A DNA stretch of 64,000 nt. It comes from Timaviella obliquedivisa GSE-PSE-MK23-08B (lineage in GTDB: Bacteria > Cyanobacteriota > Cyanobacteriia > Elainellales > Elainellaceae). This document shows, piece after piece, positions 53,365 to 62,221 of the stretch (the stretch's first letter is position 1; every line of letters begins with the position of its first letter). The stretch is taken from NCBI GenBank assembly GCA_019358855.1, contig JAHHII010000002.1, forward strand, positions 436,690 through 500,689, given 5' to 3'. A program made the translations under genes and the position numbers. The notes below the pieces were generated by a model. The model was not told the DNA's origin. It searched no databases and worked only from the letters and a program-made list of their open reading frames with translations.

Positions 53365-56172
53365 TTGCCTTTCTTGTACCTCCCCGTGTCCCTGCACTCC
53401 TCTTCTCGGCTTCCCAACCAACGATGGCAAATTGCCCCATCTCAACCAGAGAAGGCATCACAGCTTGCGGCGACTACTCAATTGCCGCTGCTATTGACGC
53501 AAGTGTTGATGAATCGGGGCATTAGTACACCTGAAGAAGCTCTGACGTTTCTCAACCCAGATCTCCTGGTTTTGCCGTCACCCCTGGAAGATTTTCCTGA
53601 TTTGGCGATCGCCCTGGAACTTTTGCTAGTGGCGATCGAGTCTCAGCAGTCGATCGCCATCTGCGGCGACTACGATGCCGACGGCATGACCAGCACCGCT
53701 CTCCTACTGCGCGCCCTCCGCTACCTGGGCGCACGGGTAGACTACGCCATCCCTAGCCGAATGCAAGAGGGCTACGGCATCAATCGGCGCATTGTCGAAG
53801 AATTTCATGCCGAGGGCGTTGAATTGATTTTGACAGTTGATAACGGCATTTCTGCCTACGAGCCGATCGCCAGAGCCAGGGAACTGGGCGTGAATGTGAT
53901 TATTACCGATCATCATGACGTTCCTCTCAAAATTCCGCCCGCTAATGCTATTCTCAATCCTAAACTCATTGCCGAAGACTCTCCCTATCGCTGTGTTGCC
54001 GGAGTGGGAGTCGCTTATATTTTGGCAATTTGTTTAGCGGAAAGCTTAGGTAAATCCCAAGATTTAATCTCGCCTCTATTAGAGTTATTCACACTAGGAA
54101 CGATCGCCGACCTGGCACCTCTTACAGGCGTAAATCGGCGCTGGGTGCAGCTTGGCTTAAAGCTCTTGCCTAAATCACAAATTACGGGTGTTCAAGCCCT
54201 TGTTCAAATCTCAGGATTAAGCAGTGAAAAATCGCTCAAGCCTGAGGCGATCGGGTTTCGGTTAGGGCCTCGTATTAATGCTATCGGTCGCATTGCTGAT
54301 CCTCAAATTATTATTGAACTATTTACGACAGAGGATGAAGGACAAGCGCTAGAATTAGCGATGAAGTGTGAGCAAGTAAACAAGCTGCGGCAACGGCTTT
54401 GCGAGCTAATTGAACAAGAAGCGATCGCTTGGTGTGAACAAAGTCAAATTGATTTGAAAAAAGAACGGGTGCTGCTGATCGTTCAACCCGGATGGCACCA
54501 CGGTGTGATTGGTATTGTTGCATCGCGTTTGTTAGAAAGATACGGTGTGCCCGTGTTCATCGGTACGTACGAAGAAAACGATCCAGAGCGTATTCGAGGA
54601 TCGGCACGGGGCATTCCAGAGTTTAATATTTTTGAGGCGTTGGAGTTCTGCGATGATCTGCTAGACAAGTATGGCGGACACCGGGCAGCAGGCGGTTTTT
54701 CTTTTCCGGCGCAGAATTTGGACGCAGTGCGATCGCGCTTGAGCGAATTTGCCAATCAACATCTCCAACTCGAACATCTTAAACCTCTCGTCAAAATTGA
54801 CGCTGAAGCCGAGCTTAGCGATATCACCTTAGCCCTCTACGAAAAAATCGATGAACTGCATCCTTGCGGCATGGAAAACCCTGATCCAGTCTTTTGGACT
54901 TCTAATGTGCGCGTCGTAGAACAGCAGGCGATCGGGCAGAATCAGGCGCATTTGAAGGTGCTATTGGCGAAAGGTGGCGGAGCAGGTATTAAAGCGATCG
55001 CTTGGCGTTGGGGCGAATATCGTCCTATTCCCAGCCTGGTGGATGTAGCATACCGATTACGGCTGAATGAATGGAACGGAACAAAGTCGGTAGAACTAGA
55101 ATTAGTCGGTATTCGCTTACCCAGTGAAATATCTCAACCTGAATTATTAGTCAAGTCTGTTGAAGCAAACAAACCTGCCTTAGCGAAGGTAGAATTCTAC
55201 TACGATACGCTGCCTTATCTATGCAGTATTTCACAGGTTGGTGAATCGAAAGAGCTACGCATCAGAAATCCTGAGGGACAAATTCTAGCTATTCAGCCGC
55301 AGCAAAAGCGAGGATTGCTGGGCACCTGTCGAAAAGATGCGAAAGAGATTGATATTTCGCAGCCTCATTACTTCAATTTGATCCAAGCTGCGTTAACCGC
55401 CTTAGAACTGATCGAGCAAGGGCAACGGATTCAAGAAAAAGAATGGCTCATTGCTGAGAAAGATCAGAAAATTGCTCAACTCAGTGAACAGTTAAATCAA
55501 CAGGTACGATCGCCCAAACCTCTCACCGAAGAACCCACTCATCCAACCATATCGCAACTGGCTGAAATTCCTGCTGAACCCGAAACGCCTCAGCCCTCGT
55601 CACCCGAAAAGATTCTCAACTCGTCGCCTTGGCTCTGCCTCAGTGCCGAGAGCCAAAAGGATTTAATTGCCGCCTGCAAACTTGCCAACGCGATCGAATC
55701 ACCCGATCCTGTCGCCGCTGCCGTGCTACTCTGTGACGCTGTAGAGCGTGACGTTGTTCAAGCGTTATTCAAAAAGCTCTATCAATTTTTGAAAGATCAA
55801 GGGATTTCAGAATTGGGCGGAATTCCCATCAAAGCTCGCAAAAAATACACGCTGGAGGTTTTACCGTCACTGCTGTCTCCAGAATGGCGATCGCTCCACC
55901 TCGACAAGCTAGCGCAACCAGAACTTCCCACCGATTTGTATGCAATTGTGACCGTTAAAGAAATGAGTGAGGGCGATCGCCAACTCCTCCAAAATTTTCT
56001 GGCTCAGTGGGATTATCCGATTGCCTCATGGCTACTGAATCAGTCTGCCGAAGCCGCTTCCAGGATTGACCAAATCTACAAGCTCAGAATGGCGGCAACG
56101 GTTGGAGCGATCGGGGCATGGCAGTTTGAACTGTTGCGGAGTTTGGTGACAGGAGAGGCGTTACTGAAGTAG
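53365..56172 (+). CDS. recJ: Single-stranded-DNA-specific exonuclease RecJ with long C-terminal extension
   Basis: Residues about 70-560 are RecJ: DHH motifs CGDYDADG, VDNG, TDHHD, then the DHHA1 motif GGHRAAGGFS, and an OB-fold region with HPCGMENP. The 5'-3' exonuclease works in recombination and mismatch repair. The usual protein is about 570-580 residues; here a 350-residue extension adds a segment with GESKELRIRNPEGQ, a coiled coil (EKEWLIAEKDQKIAQLSEQL, about 690-715), and a helical C terminus. Such extensions occur in cyanobacterial RecJ. Start: TTG 53365 is the ORF limit; TTG 53374 and GTG 53386 are alternatives, and no in-frame ATG precedes. Confidence 0.92.
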   Translation: MPFLYLPVSLHSSSRLPNQRWQIAPSQPEKASQLAATTQLPLLLTQVLMNRGISTPEEALTFLNPDLLVLPSPLEDFPDLAIALELLLVAIESQQSIAICGDYDADGMTSTALLLRALRYLGARVDYAIPSRMQEGYGINRRIVEEFHAEGVELILTVDNGISAYEPIARARELGVNVIITDHHDVPLKIPPANAILNPKLIAEDSPYRCVAGVGVAYILAICLAESLGKSQDLISPLLELFTLGTIADLAPLTGVNRRWVQLGLKLLPKSQITGVQALVQISGLSSEKSLKPEAIGFRLGPRINAIGRIADPQIIIELFTTEDEGQALELAMKCEQVNKLRQRLCELIEQEAIAWCEQSQIDLKKERVLLIVQPGWHHGVIGIVASRLLERYGVPVFIGTYEENDPERIRGSARGIPEFNIFEALEFCDDLLDKYGGHRAAGGFSFPAQNLDAVRSRLSEFANQHLQLEHLKPLVKIDAEAELSDITLALYEKIDELHPCGMENPDPVFWTSNVRVVEQQAIGQNQAHLKVLLAKGGGAGIKAIAWRWGEYRPIPSLVDVAYRLRLNEWNGTKSVELELVGIRLPSEISQPELLVKSVEANKPALAKVEFYYDTLPYLCSISQVGESKELRIRNPEGQILAIQPQQKRGLLGTCRKDAKEIDISQPHYFNLIQAALTALELIEQGQRIQEKEWLIAEKDQKIAQLSEQLNQQVRSPKPLTEEPTHPTISQLAEIPAEPETPQPSSPEKILNSSPWLCLSAESQKDLIAACKLANAIESPDPVAAAVLLCDAVERDVVQALFKKLYQFLKDQGISELGGIPIKARKKYTLEVLPSLLSPEWRSLHLDKLAQPELPTDLYAIVTVKEMSEGDRQLLQNFLAQWDYPIASWLLNQSAEAASRIDQIYKLRMAATVGAIGAWQFELLRSLVTGEALLK

Positions 56173-56364
56173 GCAACGAAAATATTCGTATTTAGTAGGT
56201 AATGATTATCAGTTCTATTTATTTCGGATTTGCCGCTCAAAGTTTAGTGGGTTAATCTAACTTCAGTTTAAACGTTGGCAGGCATTTTTCAGTAAGCTCT
56301 CTATCTGAATCTCAATCTCAGCTAAATTGTGTGGCAATCACCTATTTTTTTATCTTTACTTATA

Positions 56365-56515
56365 GAGGATGTCTGAGAAATATCAAAGATTCTTACACTC
56401 GCCCCCTAAATCCCCCATTTTGGGGGACTTCCGAGCCACTCCTTCTTCAAAGTCCCCCAAAATGGGGGATTTAGGGGGCGGATTGGATAGCAACCTAGAC
56501 TTCTCAGACATCCTC
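56365..56515. mobile_element. MITE-like element, copy 2
   Basis: 151 bp, highly similar to 46951-47103: same ends (one mismatch in the 17-bp inverted repeats), same internal palindrome (CCCCCATTTTGGGGG with CCCCCAAAATGGGGG). TA flanks both ends, as after insertion at TA. It ends 5 bases from the stop codon of the ABC permease gene. Its stem structure could act as a bidirectional transcription stop between recJ and the permease. The rest of 56173-56364 is empty. Confidence 0.85.
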
Positions 56516-56520
56516 TAAGG

Positions 56521-57549
56521 TCAATACCGAATGCGTGGATCAATATAAGCATTGAGAATATCGATCGCAATACTAGCGATCGCCACAATGATTGCAAAAA
56601 ACACCATAATGCCCTGCACCACTGGATAATCTCGCGCTGAAATAGCTTCGTACAGACGATTCGCCAATCCGGGCCACGAAAACGTCACCTCAGTGAGCAC
56701 CGCTCCCCCTAATAGCGAAGCGATCGTTAACCCTAATACCGTAATTACCGGAATCATTGCATTTTTTAACGCATGAGCCACTACAATTCGGACCTCAGGA
56801 ATACCGCGTGCGCGCGCCGCCTCCACATAATCCGACTTCAAAGTTTGCTTGAGATTTACCCGCACCATCCGTTCAAAAATACCGCTGAGCAGAATACCCA
56901 AGGTTAAACTGGGTAACGCCAGATGATACAAGCTGGCAAAAAATTGTTCAAAGTTGCCATTCAACAGACTATCAATTACATATAGACCAGTTAACGGCGG
57001 CGGCGGTTGCAGGCTCAGGGGAAAGCGGCTACCAATGGGAAACCACTGAAGTTGAACGGCAAAAATAAGCTGCAAGATCATGCCAAACCAGTACATTGGA
57101 ACAGCATAGGTAATGATGCCAAACAAACGACTGCCGACATCAAATGATGTATTTGGCTTTGCAGCGGCGATCGCACCTAAAGTCATCCCTACTACCGCCG
57201 CCACAACCATACTCAACACCGTCAACTCCACCGTCGCTGGAAAATGTTGCCCAATAATTTCCCAAACCGACTGTCCTTGACTCGTCAAAGAAGTTCCTAA
57301 ATCTAGCCGCAATAAACTCCCCAAATATTTCAAATACTGCACTCCTAAAGGCAAATCCAGACCCAACTGAGTCCGCAAAGCCTCCCGCGCACTCTCAGGC
57401 GCACGAGGCCCCAGCAACACGTCCACCGGATCACCGGGAGTTGCCCGCAGCAGTAAAAAAATCAACGATGTAATCGTCAAGATCATTAGTGGCGCAAACA
57501 AAACCCGAGACAAAATATAGTAACGAAGCGCAGTCGATCGTGAAGACAT
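56521..57549 (-). CDS. Peptide/nickel ABC transporter permease, DppB type
   Basis: 342 residues from the ATG at 57549 (MSSRSTALRYYI); the frame is open further up but would overlap the binding-protein gene. Features: FLLLRATPGDPVDVLLG, a periplasmic segment GLDLPLGVQYLKYL, and the EAA loop EAARARGIPEVRIVVAHALKNA (landmark ARARGIPEVRIV). Six helices. It follows the binding-protein gene by 34 bases. The usual second permease and ATPases do not follow; a MITE and recJ are next. Confidence 0.92.
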   Translation of the reverse strand: MSSRSTALRYYILSRVLFAPLMILTITSLIFLLLRATPGDPVDVLLGPRAPESAREALRTQLGLDLPLGVQYLKYLGSLLRLDLGTSLTSQGQSVWEIIGQHFPATVELTVLSMVVAAVVGMTLGAIAAAKPNTSFDVGSRLFGIITYAVPMYWFGMILQLIFAVQLQWFPIGSRFPLSLQPPPPLTGLYVIDSLLNGNFEQFFASLYHLALPSLTLGILLSGIFERMVRVNLKQTLKSDYVEAARARGIPEVRIVVAHALKNAMIPVITVLGLTIASLLGGAVLTEVTFSWPGLANRLYEAISARDYPVVQGIMVFFAIIVAIASIAIDILNAYIDPRIRY

Positions 57550-57583
57550 AGGAGAGTGACTAGGAGATGAGGGATAAACAAAA

Positions 57584-59191
57584 TTATTTTTTAATTTGCC
57601 ATAGCAAGAACTGCTGCGTCGGTTGAATTGCCACGCCCTGAACCGTTGGCTGTGCAAAGATATAATCCTTGTTTTGCCATAAAGGAATGTAAGGGACATC
57701 CTCTGCCAAAAGATCTTGCAATTTTATAAACAATGCATTTCGGGCTTCTGGCTTCTGTTCGGCTCTCTGTTGCCGAATCAATTCATTTGCCCGATCGCCA
57801 AAGTAAAATGATCCGCCCAGCTGACTTTGCCCTTGCTCACAGCCTTCTGTCACAGAACCCTTCTCACAATCCATAAACGGCTGAATATAAGTATCTGCAT
57901 CATAGAAATCAGGATACCAATCGAGTAGTGTACTCGGATAAGTTCCCTGATCTAAATTAGCCAATAGCGTTGCCGTTTCAATGGTATTAGGAATCACATT
58001 GACAATTCCCTTAAGATTTTGCTCAATAGAAGCCTTCAGCGTGGTCGCCACTAAATTCCGTACTGTGGAATTAGAGGAATACCAGATTTCTAAATTCAGC
58101 GGATTAGACTGGTTAATTCCTGCTTCTGCCAACAGCGCTTTGGCTTTAACAAAATCACCGTCTCCATATTTGTCTTTAAAGACAGGCTTGTAGAGCGGAA
58201 AGTTTTTGGGCAGCAAGCTGTAAAGCAATTCTGCTTGCCCTTGAAAAACCCTCTGGTTGAGCAAATTGCGATCGATCATCGCCGCGATCGCTTGTCGCAC
58301 TTTGACGTTTTCCAATGGCTTGCTTCTCATGTTCAACGTCATAAAATTAGTTGAAGTCGTTCCCGCCTCCACCACCTGCCAACCACCCTGTTTCGCCCCA
58401 TCAACCAAACTGCGAATTTGGTCTGGATCAAGCGTTTGATAGGCAATATCTAAACCTTTCGTTTTGAAGGTATTGAATAAGTTTGCTGGACTACTGATAA
58501 TTTGGATATCAATCCCTTTGTTCGCAGGTTTCTCGCCCCAATACCCTTCGTAAGGGTCAAGTCGAATAGAAGTTGGCGAAAACTGCGCCAGTTTGTAAGG
58601 GCCTGTACCAATAAAGGTCGTCGGCTTAAATTTACCAGCCCCCGACTCATAGGCTGTAGGCGGCACCGGAGTGATGCCCGAAAAAGCCAGGAGCGATGGG
58701 AATGCCGCGAAGGGTTCCTTCAACACGATCGTCAGTTCATCTGCCCCTGAAGCCTTTGCCGAAGCGACCTTTTCAGATAGCAAGAATGCTGGGGCTCCAC
58801 TGTTTGTCATGAAGCGATTGATAGAGAACGCCATTGCTTCTGCATCAAAGGAGCTACCATCGTGAAACGTAACCCCTGTGCGGAGCGGAATTGTGTAGGT
58901 TAACCCATCAGCACTAACCTTGGGCAGAGCAGTCGCCAACTGAGGAACGAGATCAGTAGTGCCAGGTTTGTAAGTATAGAGGCGATCGCCCATATTGCTT
59001 AGCAAAATGCCTGGAAACAATTGATACGCATCAGCCGGATCGAGAGTGGTTGCCTTCAGCGTTGTGCCCATGGTCACTCGACCCGTGCTAGAGGTAGTAG
59101 ATGTGGCGTTGGGCGATCGTTGTCCCCCGCAACTAACCCCCAACAACAAACATAGGCTAAACAGACTGAGGAACTTCACAAACCTATTCAT
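57584..59191 (-). CDS. Peptide/nickel ABC transporter substrate-binding lipoprotein
   Basis: 535 residues of the SBP_bac_5 (DppA/OppA) family. Lipobox LGVSCG at about residues 17-22 with Cys21 as the lipidated residue, then Ser/Thr-rich linker. Landmarks are TLDPADAYQLF, GVTFHDGSSFDAEAMAFSINR, FIGTGPYKLAQF, VRQAIAAMIDR and PYIPLWQNKDY. Ligand unknown. First gene of a two-gene operon with the DppB-type permease. Confidence 0.92.
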   Translation of the reverse strand: MNRFVKFLSLFSLCLLLGVSCGGQRSPNATSTTSSTGRVTMGTTLKATTLDPADAYQLFPGILLSNMGDRLYTYKPGTTDLVPQLATALPKVSADGLTYTIPLRTGVTFHDGSSFDAEAMAFSINRFMTNSGAPAFLLSEKVASAKASGADELTIVLKEPFAAFPSLLAFSGITPVPPTAYESGAGKFKPTTFIGTGPYKLAQFSPTSIRLDPYEGYWGEKPANKGIDIQIISSPANLFNTFKTKGLDIAYQTLDPDQIRSLVDGAKQGGWQVVEAGTTSTNFMTLNMRSKPLENVKVRQAIAAMIDRNLLNQRVFQGQAELLYSLLPKNFPLYKPVFKDKYGDGDFVKAKALLAEAGINQSNPLNLEIWYSSNSTVRNLVATTLKASIEQNLKGIVNVIPNTIETATLLANLDQGTYPSTLLDWYPDFYDADTYIQPFMDCEKGSVTEGCEQGQSQLGGSFYFGDRANELIRQQRAEQKPEARNALFIKLQDLLAEDVPYIPLWQNKDYIFAQPTVQGVAIQPTQQFLLWQIKK

Positions 59192-59426
59192 CTAACCACC
59201 CCTCATCCTTTTGACGATTTAATATCGGTTATCTATTAAGCTGACAGTAGCAAATGCTAGCTCAGACTCCACACATTGATTCAGAATGAATCGACTAAAA
59301 GAGGTTAAATCAGTCAGATCTGAGAAATTTTACAAATCTTGACGTTCAGGATTACGCCCCTATAAGAAGATTAATCATAACAAAGCGTATAAACCACCTG
59401 AAGAGCCAAATTGGGTAGTGCGTTAA

Positions 59427-59699
59427 AGCACGCCCACTGCTGTGGTTTCTCCAGCAGGCGATGGGGCAACCTTCCGCAATCCTGTAGGCAATGCTCGGAC
59501 TCGGCTGGGTGTGGATGCCAGCGCGGGCGGTAAGGTCTATCGCATTGAGGTCACGGGTTATCGGGCAAAAGCAGTCAATTCTGTCTCTAAATTCCGTCGC
59601 AGTAACCAGGTTTATTTGGTGCCTTACGATAAGCTATCGCAAGAATACCAACGGATTCATCAACAAGGCGGCATCATTGCGAGTGTGACAGCCGTTTAA
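59427..59699 (+). pseudogene. 3' fragment of a phycoerythrin-type rod-linker gene (cpeC/cpeE-like)
   Basis: Starts right after an in-frame TAA with STPTAVVSPAGDGATFRNP, continues with RTRLGVDASAGGKVYRIEVTG and YRAKAVNSVSKFRRSNQVYLVPYDKL, ends YQRIHQQGGIIASVTAV. This is the C-terminal CpcD-like domain of a phycobilisome rod linker; the LGVDASAGGKVYRIE wording is like CpeC/CpeE from memory. The PBS linker core is absent upstream. In relatives the residue before STPTAV is Gln, so TAA may be a mutated CAA. No promoter or proper start: a fossil, although a GTG at 59442 could give 85 residues. Confidence 0.72.
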
Positions 59700-59737
59700 G
59701 CAAACGGTTTGAGTTGAGAGAGTAAGGTTTTCTTCGG

Positions 59738-60151
59738 TTGGAGAACCTTATATCTTGCTATGTTATGGAAAGCCAGCGGTTAACAAGTGCAGAATCGTTG
59801 CTGCGAAACGGGGATATCACGGTCAGAATATTTGTACGAGCGATCGCCCAGTCTGAACTTTACCGTTCACTGTTTTTTGACAATTCTTCTCCTTACCGTT
59901 TTATTGAACTGAACTTTAAGCATCTCTTAGGGCGTGCGCCCCAAGATCAAGCCAAAATTTCTGAGCATATCCAGACCTACAACACTCATAGCTACGAGGC
60001 TGAAATTGACTCGTATATCGACAGTAATGAATATGCAGAAAGCTTTGGTGAAAACGTGGTGCCTTTTCCAACAGGCAACCGTACTCAAACAGGTAGCACC
60101 AACGTTAACTTCAACCGTACATTTGCTCTCATGCGCGGCCCTGCGCTTTGA
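59738..60151 (+). pseudogene. Middle fragment of a second phycobilisome rod-linker gene
   Basis: Reads CYVMESQRLTSAESLLRNGDI, then YRFIELNFKHLLGRAPQDQA, YEAEIDSYIDSNEYAESFGEN and NFNRTFALMRG: the phycobilisome linker-polypeptide domain minus its first 50 or so residues and without the CpcD domain at the end. The first ATG is at 59765, inside the domain. Frame ends by TGA right after MRGPAL, where intact linkers continue. With the previous fragment (a C terminus) it suggests internal loss between adjacent linker genes of one operon. Confidence 0.78.
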
Positions 60152-60228
60152 CAAACGGGAGAGTTTTTCCCATGAAGTCCCAGCTATCTCCTAGCATTCC
60201 CCTAATTCTAGAACCCGATCAAGCTAGA

Positions 60229-60531
60229 ATGCTACCGCCAGAAGCTCAGAAAAAAATGTAATGTTGGATTAGAAACCGCCCCTTAATTTGTTCGGGCAAC
60301 TTTGTCTTTGAAACTGTAGACTTTAGCGCGGTCGATCGCTTTTCTACTTGTGTCGCCTCTTTAGGTGGCACCGTGATTTCGGTAGATCCCGTAGACAAGA
60401 TTTGGATGGGTGACCGTCGGCAAGTGCTGCTCTATCGAGCTAAGGCAAGTTTGCACGCGCCTTGCCACACCCTCAAGCAATATTGGTTAAAGTACGGCAG
60501 TTTTCGGACTCGGTTTGATAGTCAGGTGTAA
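60229..60531 (+). pseudogene. cpeR: cpeR-like phycoerythrin regulator with one premature stop
   Basis: From ATG 60229 the frame reads MLPPEAQKKM, stop TAA (60259-60261), then CWIRNRPLICSGNFVFETVD, VASLGGTVISVDPVDKIWMGD, RRQVLLYRAKASLH and ends with GSFRTRFDSQV at 60531, 101 codons in all. Length, sequence style and position after linker genes fit CpeR, the regulator encoded at the end of cpeCDESTR operons in phycoerythrin-making cyanobacteria; the match is from memory. The stop probably replaced a Lys codon (AAA to TAA). The 90 codons after it remain open, so the inactivation looks recent or the gene is read through. Confidence 0.7.
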
Positions 60532-60597
60532 GACATCCTGGCTGGGTCTTATCTGTTACCATGGCAAGATAATCTGCCTAACGCTGCTTAACTTTCT

Positions 60598-61056
60598 ATG
60601 CCACATCAACGCCCCCTTGGGTTAATTGCAATTGTCGTCTACAAGGCTTTCTTTGCCGTGGTGTTTATGGTGGCATCAGTGGCAATCTTTTTAGCCCTCA
60701 AGAACTATGAAGCGATCGCCCAATTTGCCGAAACCTACACCCCCGAGACACAGATTGGCTTTGTTGATTGGGGTTTAGACAAAGTATTAAAGCTTGATCC
60801 CCGCACCCTGCAATTTAGCGGGCTTGCAACCGGGATTTATGGTGCGGTCACGGCTGTAGAGGCGATCGGGCTATGGCAGCAAAAGACCTGGGCACATTTT
60901 CTAGTCATTACTCTAGTCGGCCTCGGCATTCCCCCTGAAATTTATGAGCTAATCCGCGAAGCTAGCTTGATCAAGCTGTTGGTTTTTGTCATTAATGTAG
61001 GGGTTTTAAGCTACCTAATTTATACTTTTCCTCGAAAAGAAGCCCAGCCTAAATAA
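60598..61056 (+). CDS. DUF2127 membrane protein
   Basis: 152 residues with four hydrophobic segments: LIAIVVYKAFFAVVFMVASVAIF (about 9-31), a central GLATGIYGAVTAVEAIGLW (about 77-95), FLVITLVGLGIPPEIYEL and LLVFVINVGVLSYLIYTF. The opening RPLGLIAIVVYKAF and the WQQKTWAHFLVITLVGLGIPPEIYE region mark the DUF2127 family. Function unknown. Confidence 0.85.
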   Translation: MPHQRPLGLIAIVVYKAFFAVVFMVASVAIFLALKNYEAIAQFAETYTPETQIGFVDWGLDKVLKLDPRTLQFSGLATGIYGAVTAVEAIGLWQQKTWAHFLVITLVGLGIPPEIYELIREASLIKLLVFVINVGVLSYLIYTFPRKEAQPK

Positions 61057-61297
61057 TGCTTCTCCCCACCTCATAAAATCCATCTAGAATCGAGTCGAGC
61101 CTGATGAACATTCAATCCTGATGAACATTCAATTCAGTGATTTTATCGCGTCAGTTCTTCTAATGGGGTGTTGCTGAACGGGTAATACGAAGCGATCGCT
61201 CAGTGCTTTTCTGGCGTTGCTTGAGTTGCCATCGTAAAACTTGGAATTTACCTAAGACTGACTATCATAGGAAGACCCCCAGCCCTCTCGACCTCCC

Positions 61298-62014
61298 GTG
61301 ATTCATCGTAAATTTCGTTGGCTTCGTTGCTTCTCCATCCGTCGCATCCTGTTAGCCGGACTCAGCGTCGCGATCGTCACTGCCCTCCTCTCTATTCTTC
61401 TCATCCTTCCCTGGCGCTGGCTCCCCCTCCCCACCTCCAGTTTCATGCTGCAATCGGTCTTCCAAAACAAGCAAGCCTACCAATACCGCTGGACATCTTA
61501 CAGCCAAATTTCTCCAGAGATGTCTTTAGCCGCGATCGCTGGAGAAGATCAACAATTTCCGACCCACCACGGGTTCGACTGGGAAGCCCTCCAGCAAGCC
61601 ATCACCGACTACAACCAAGGTAGCGACCTAAGAGGCGCTAGTACCATTAGCCAGCAGGTCGCCAAAAATCTCTATCTCTGGTCAGGGCGTAGCCTCTTTC
61701 GCAAAGCCCTAGAAGCCTGGTTCACTGTTCTCATTGAATGGCTTTGGAGCAAGCAACGAATCTTAGAAATCTACCTGAACATTGCCCAATTCAGCACCCA
61801 GATCTTTGGAGTCGAGGCGGCTAGCCAGCAATTTTTTGCCCATCCTGCTAGCCAACTTAACCGCGAAGAAGCGGCTCTCCTCGCCGCCGTTTTACCAGGG
61901 CCCGAACTCTACCAGGTTGACCAACCCTCTTCGGTAGTCCTCGATCGCCAATACTGGATTTTGCGCCAAATGGAGCAATTGGGAGGAGTTAGCTATCTCA
62001 ACAATATTCAATAA
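61298..62014 (+). CDS. mtgA: Monofunctional peptidoglycan glycosyltransferase
   Basis: GT51 family enzyme polymerising lipid II. One N-terminal membrane anchor (about 14-37), then EDQQFPTHHGFDW with the catalytic Glu (motif 1, about residue 78), RGASTISQQVAKNLYLW (motif 2), RKALEAWFTVLIEWLWSKQRILEIYLN (motif 3 landmarks KQRILEIYLN) and GVEAASQQFF. No penicillin-binding domain. Start is GTG 61298. 238 residues, family length. Confidence 0.93.
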   Translation: MIHRKFRWLRCFSIRRILLAGLSVAIVTALLSILLILPWRWLPLPTSSFMLQSVFQNKQAYQYRWTSYSQISPEMSLAAIAGEDQQFPTHHGFDWEALQQAITDYNQGSDLRGASTISQQVAKNLYLWSGRSLFRKALEAWFTVLIEWLWSKQRILEIYLNIAQFSTQIFGVEAASQQFFAHPASQLNREEAALLAAVLPGPELYQVDQPSSVVLDRQYWILRQMEQLGGVSYLNNIQ

Positions 62015-62221
62015 AATATTCATTAAAAACACAGACTCAAAAACATAGACTCATTAATCGAGCTAGCTAACTCATAAAAGCTGCGATTGCTATTTCAGTT
62101 TTTCGCCAGCCTGTGTCTTTTTAAGAAGGCTCAATTGCTTCTGCCATTGGATAGATGTAGTTCTGTTCGTCTCATTCTAGATTATCTATATCCTAGAGTA
62201 TTATGCAGGTAAGCCTTTCTA

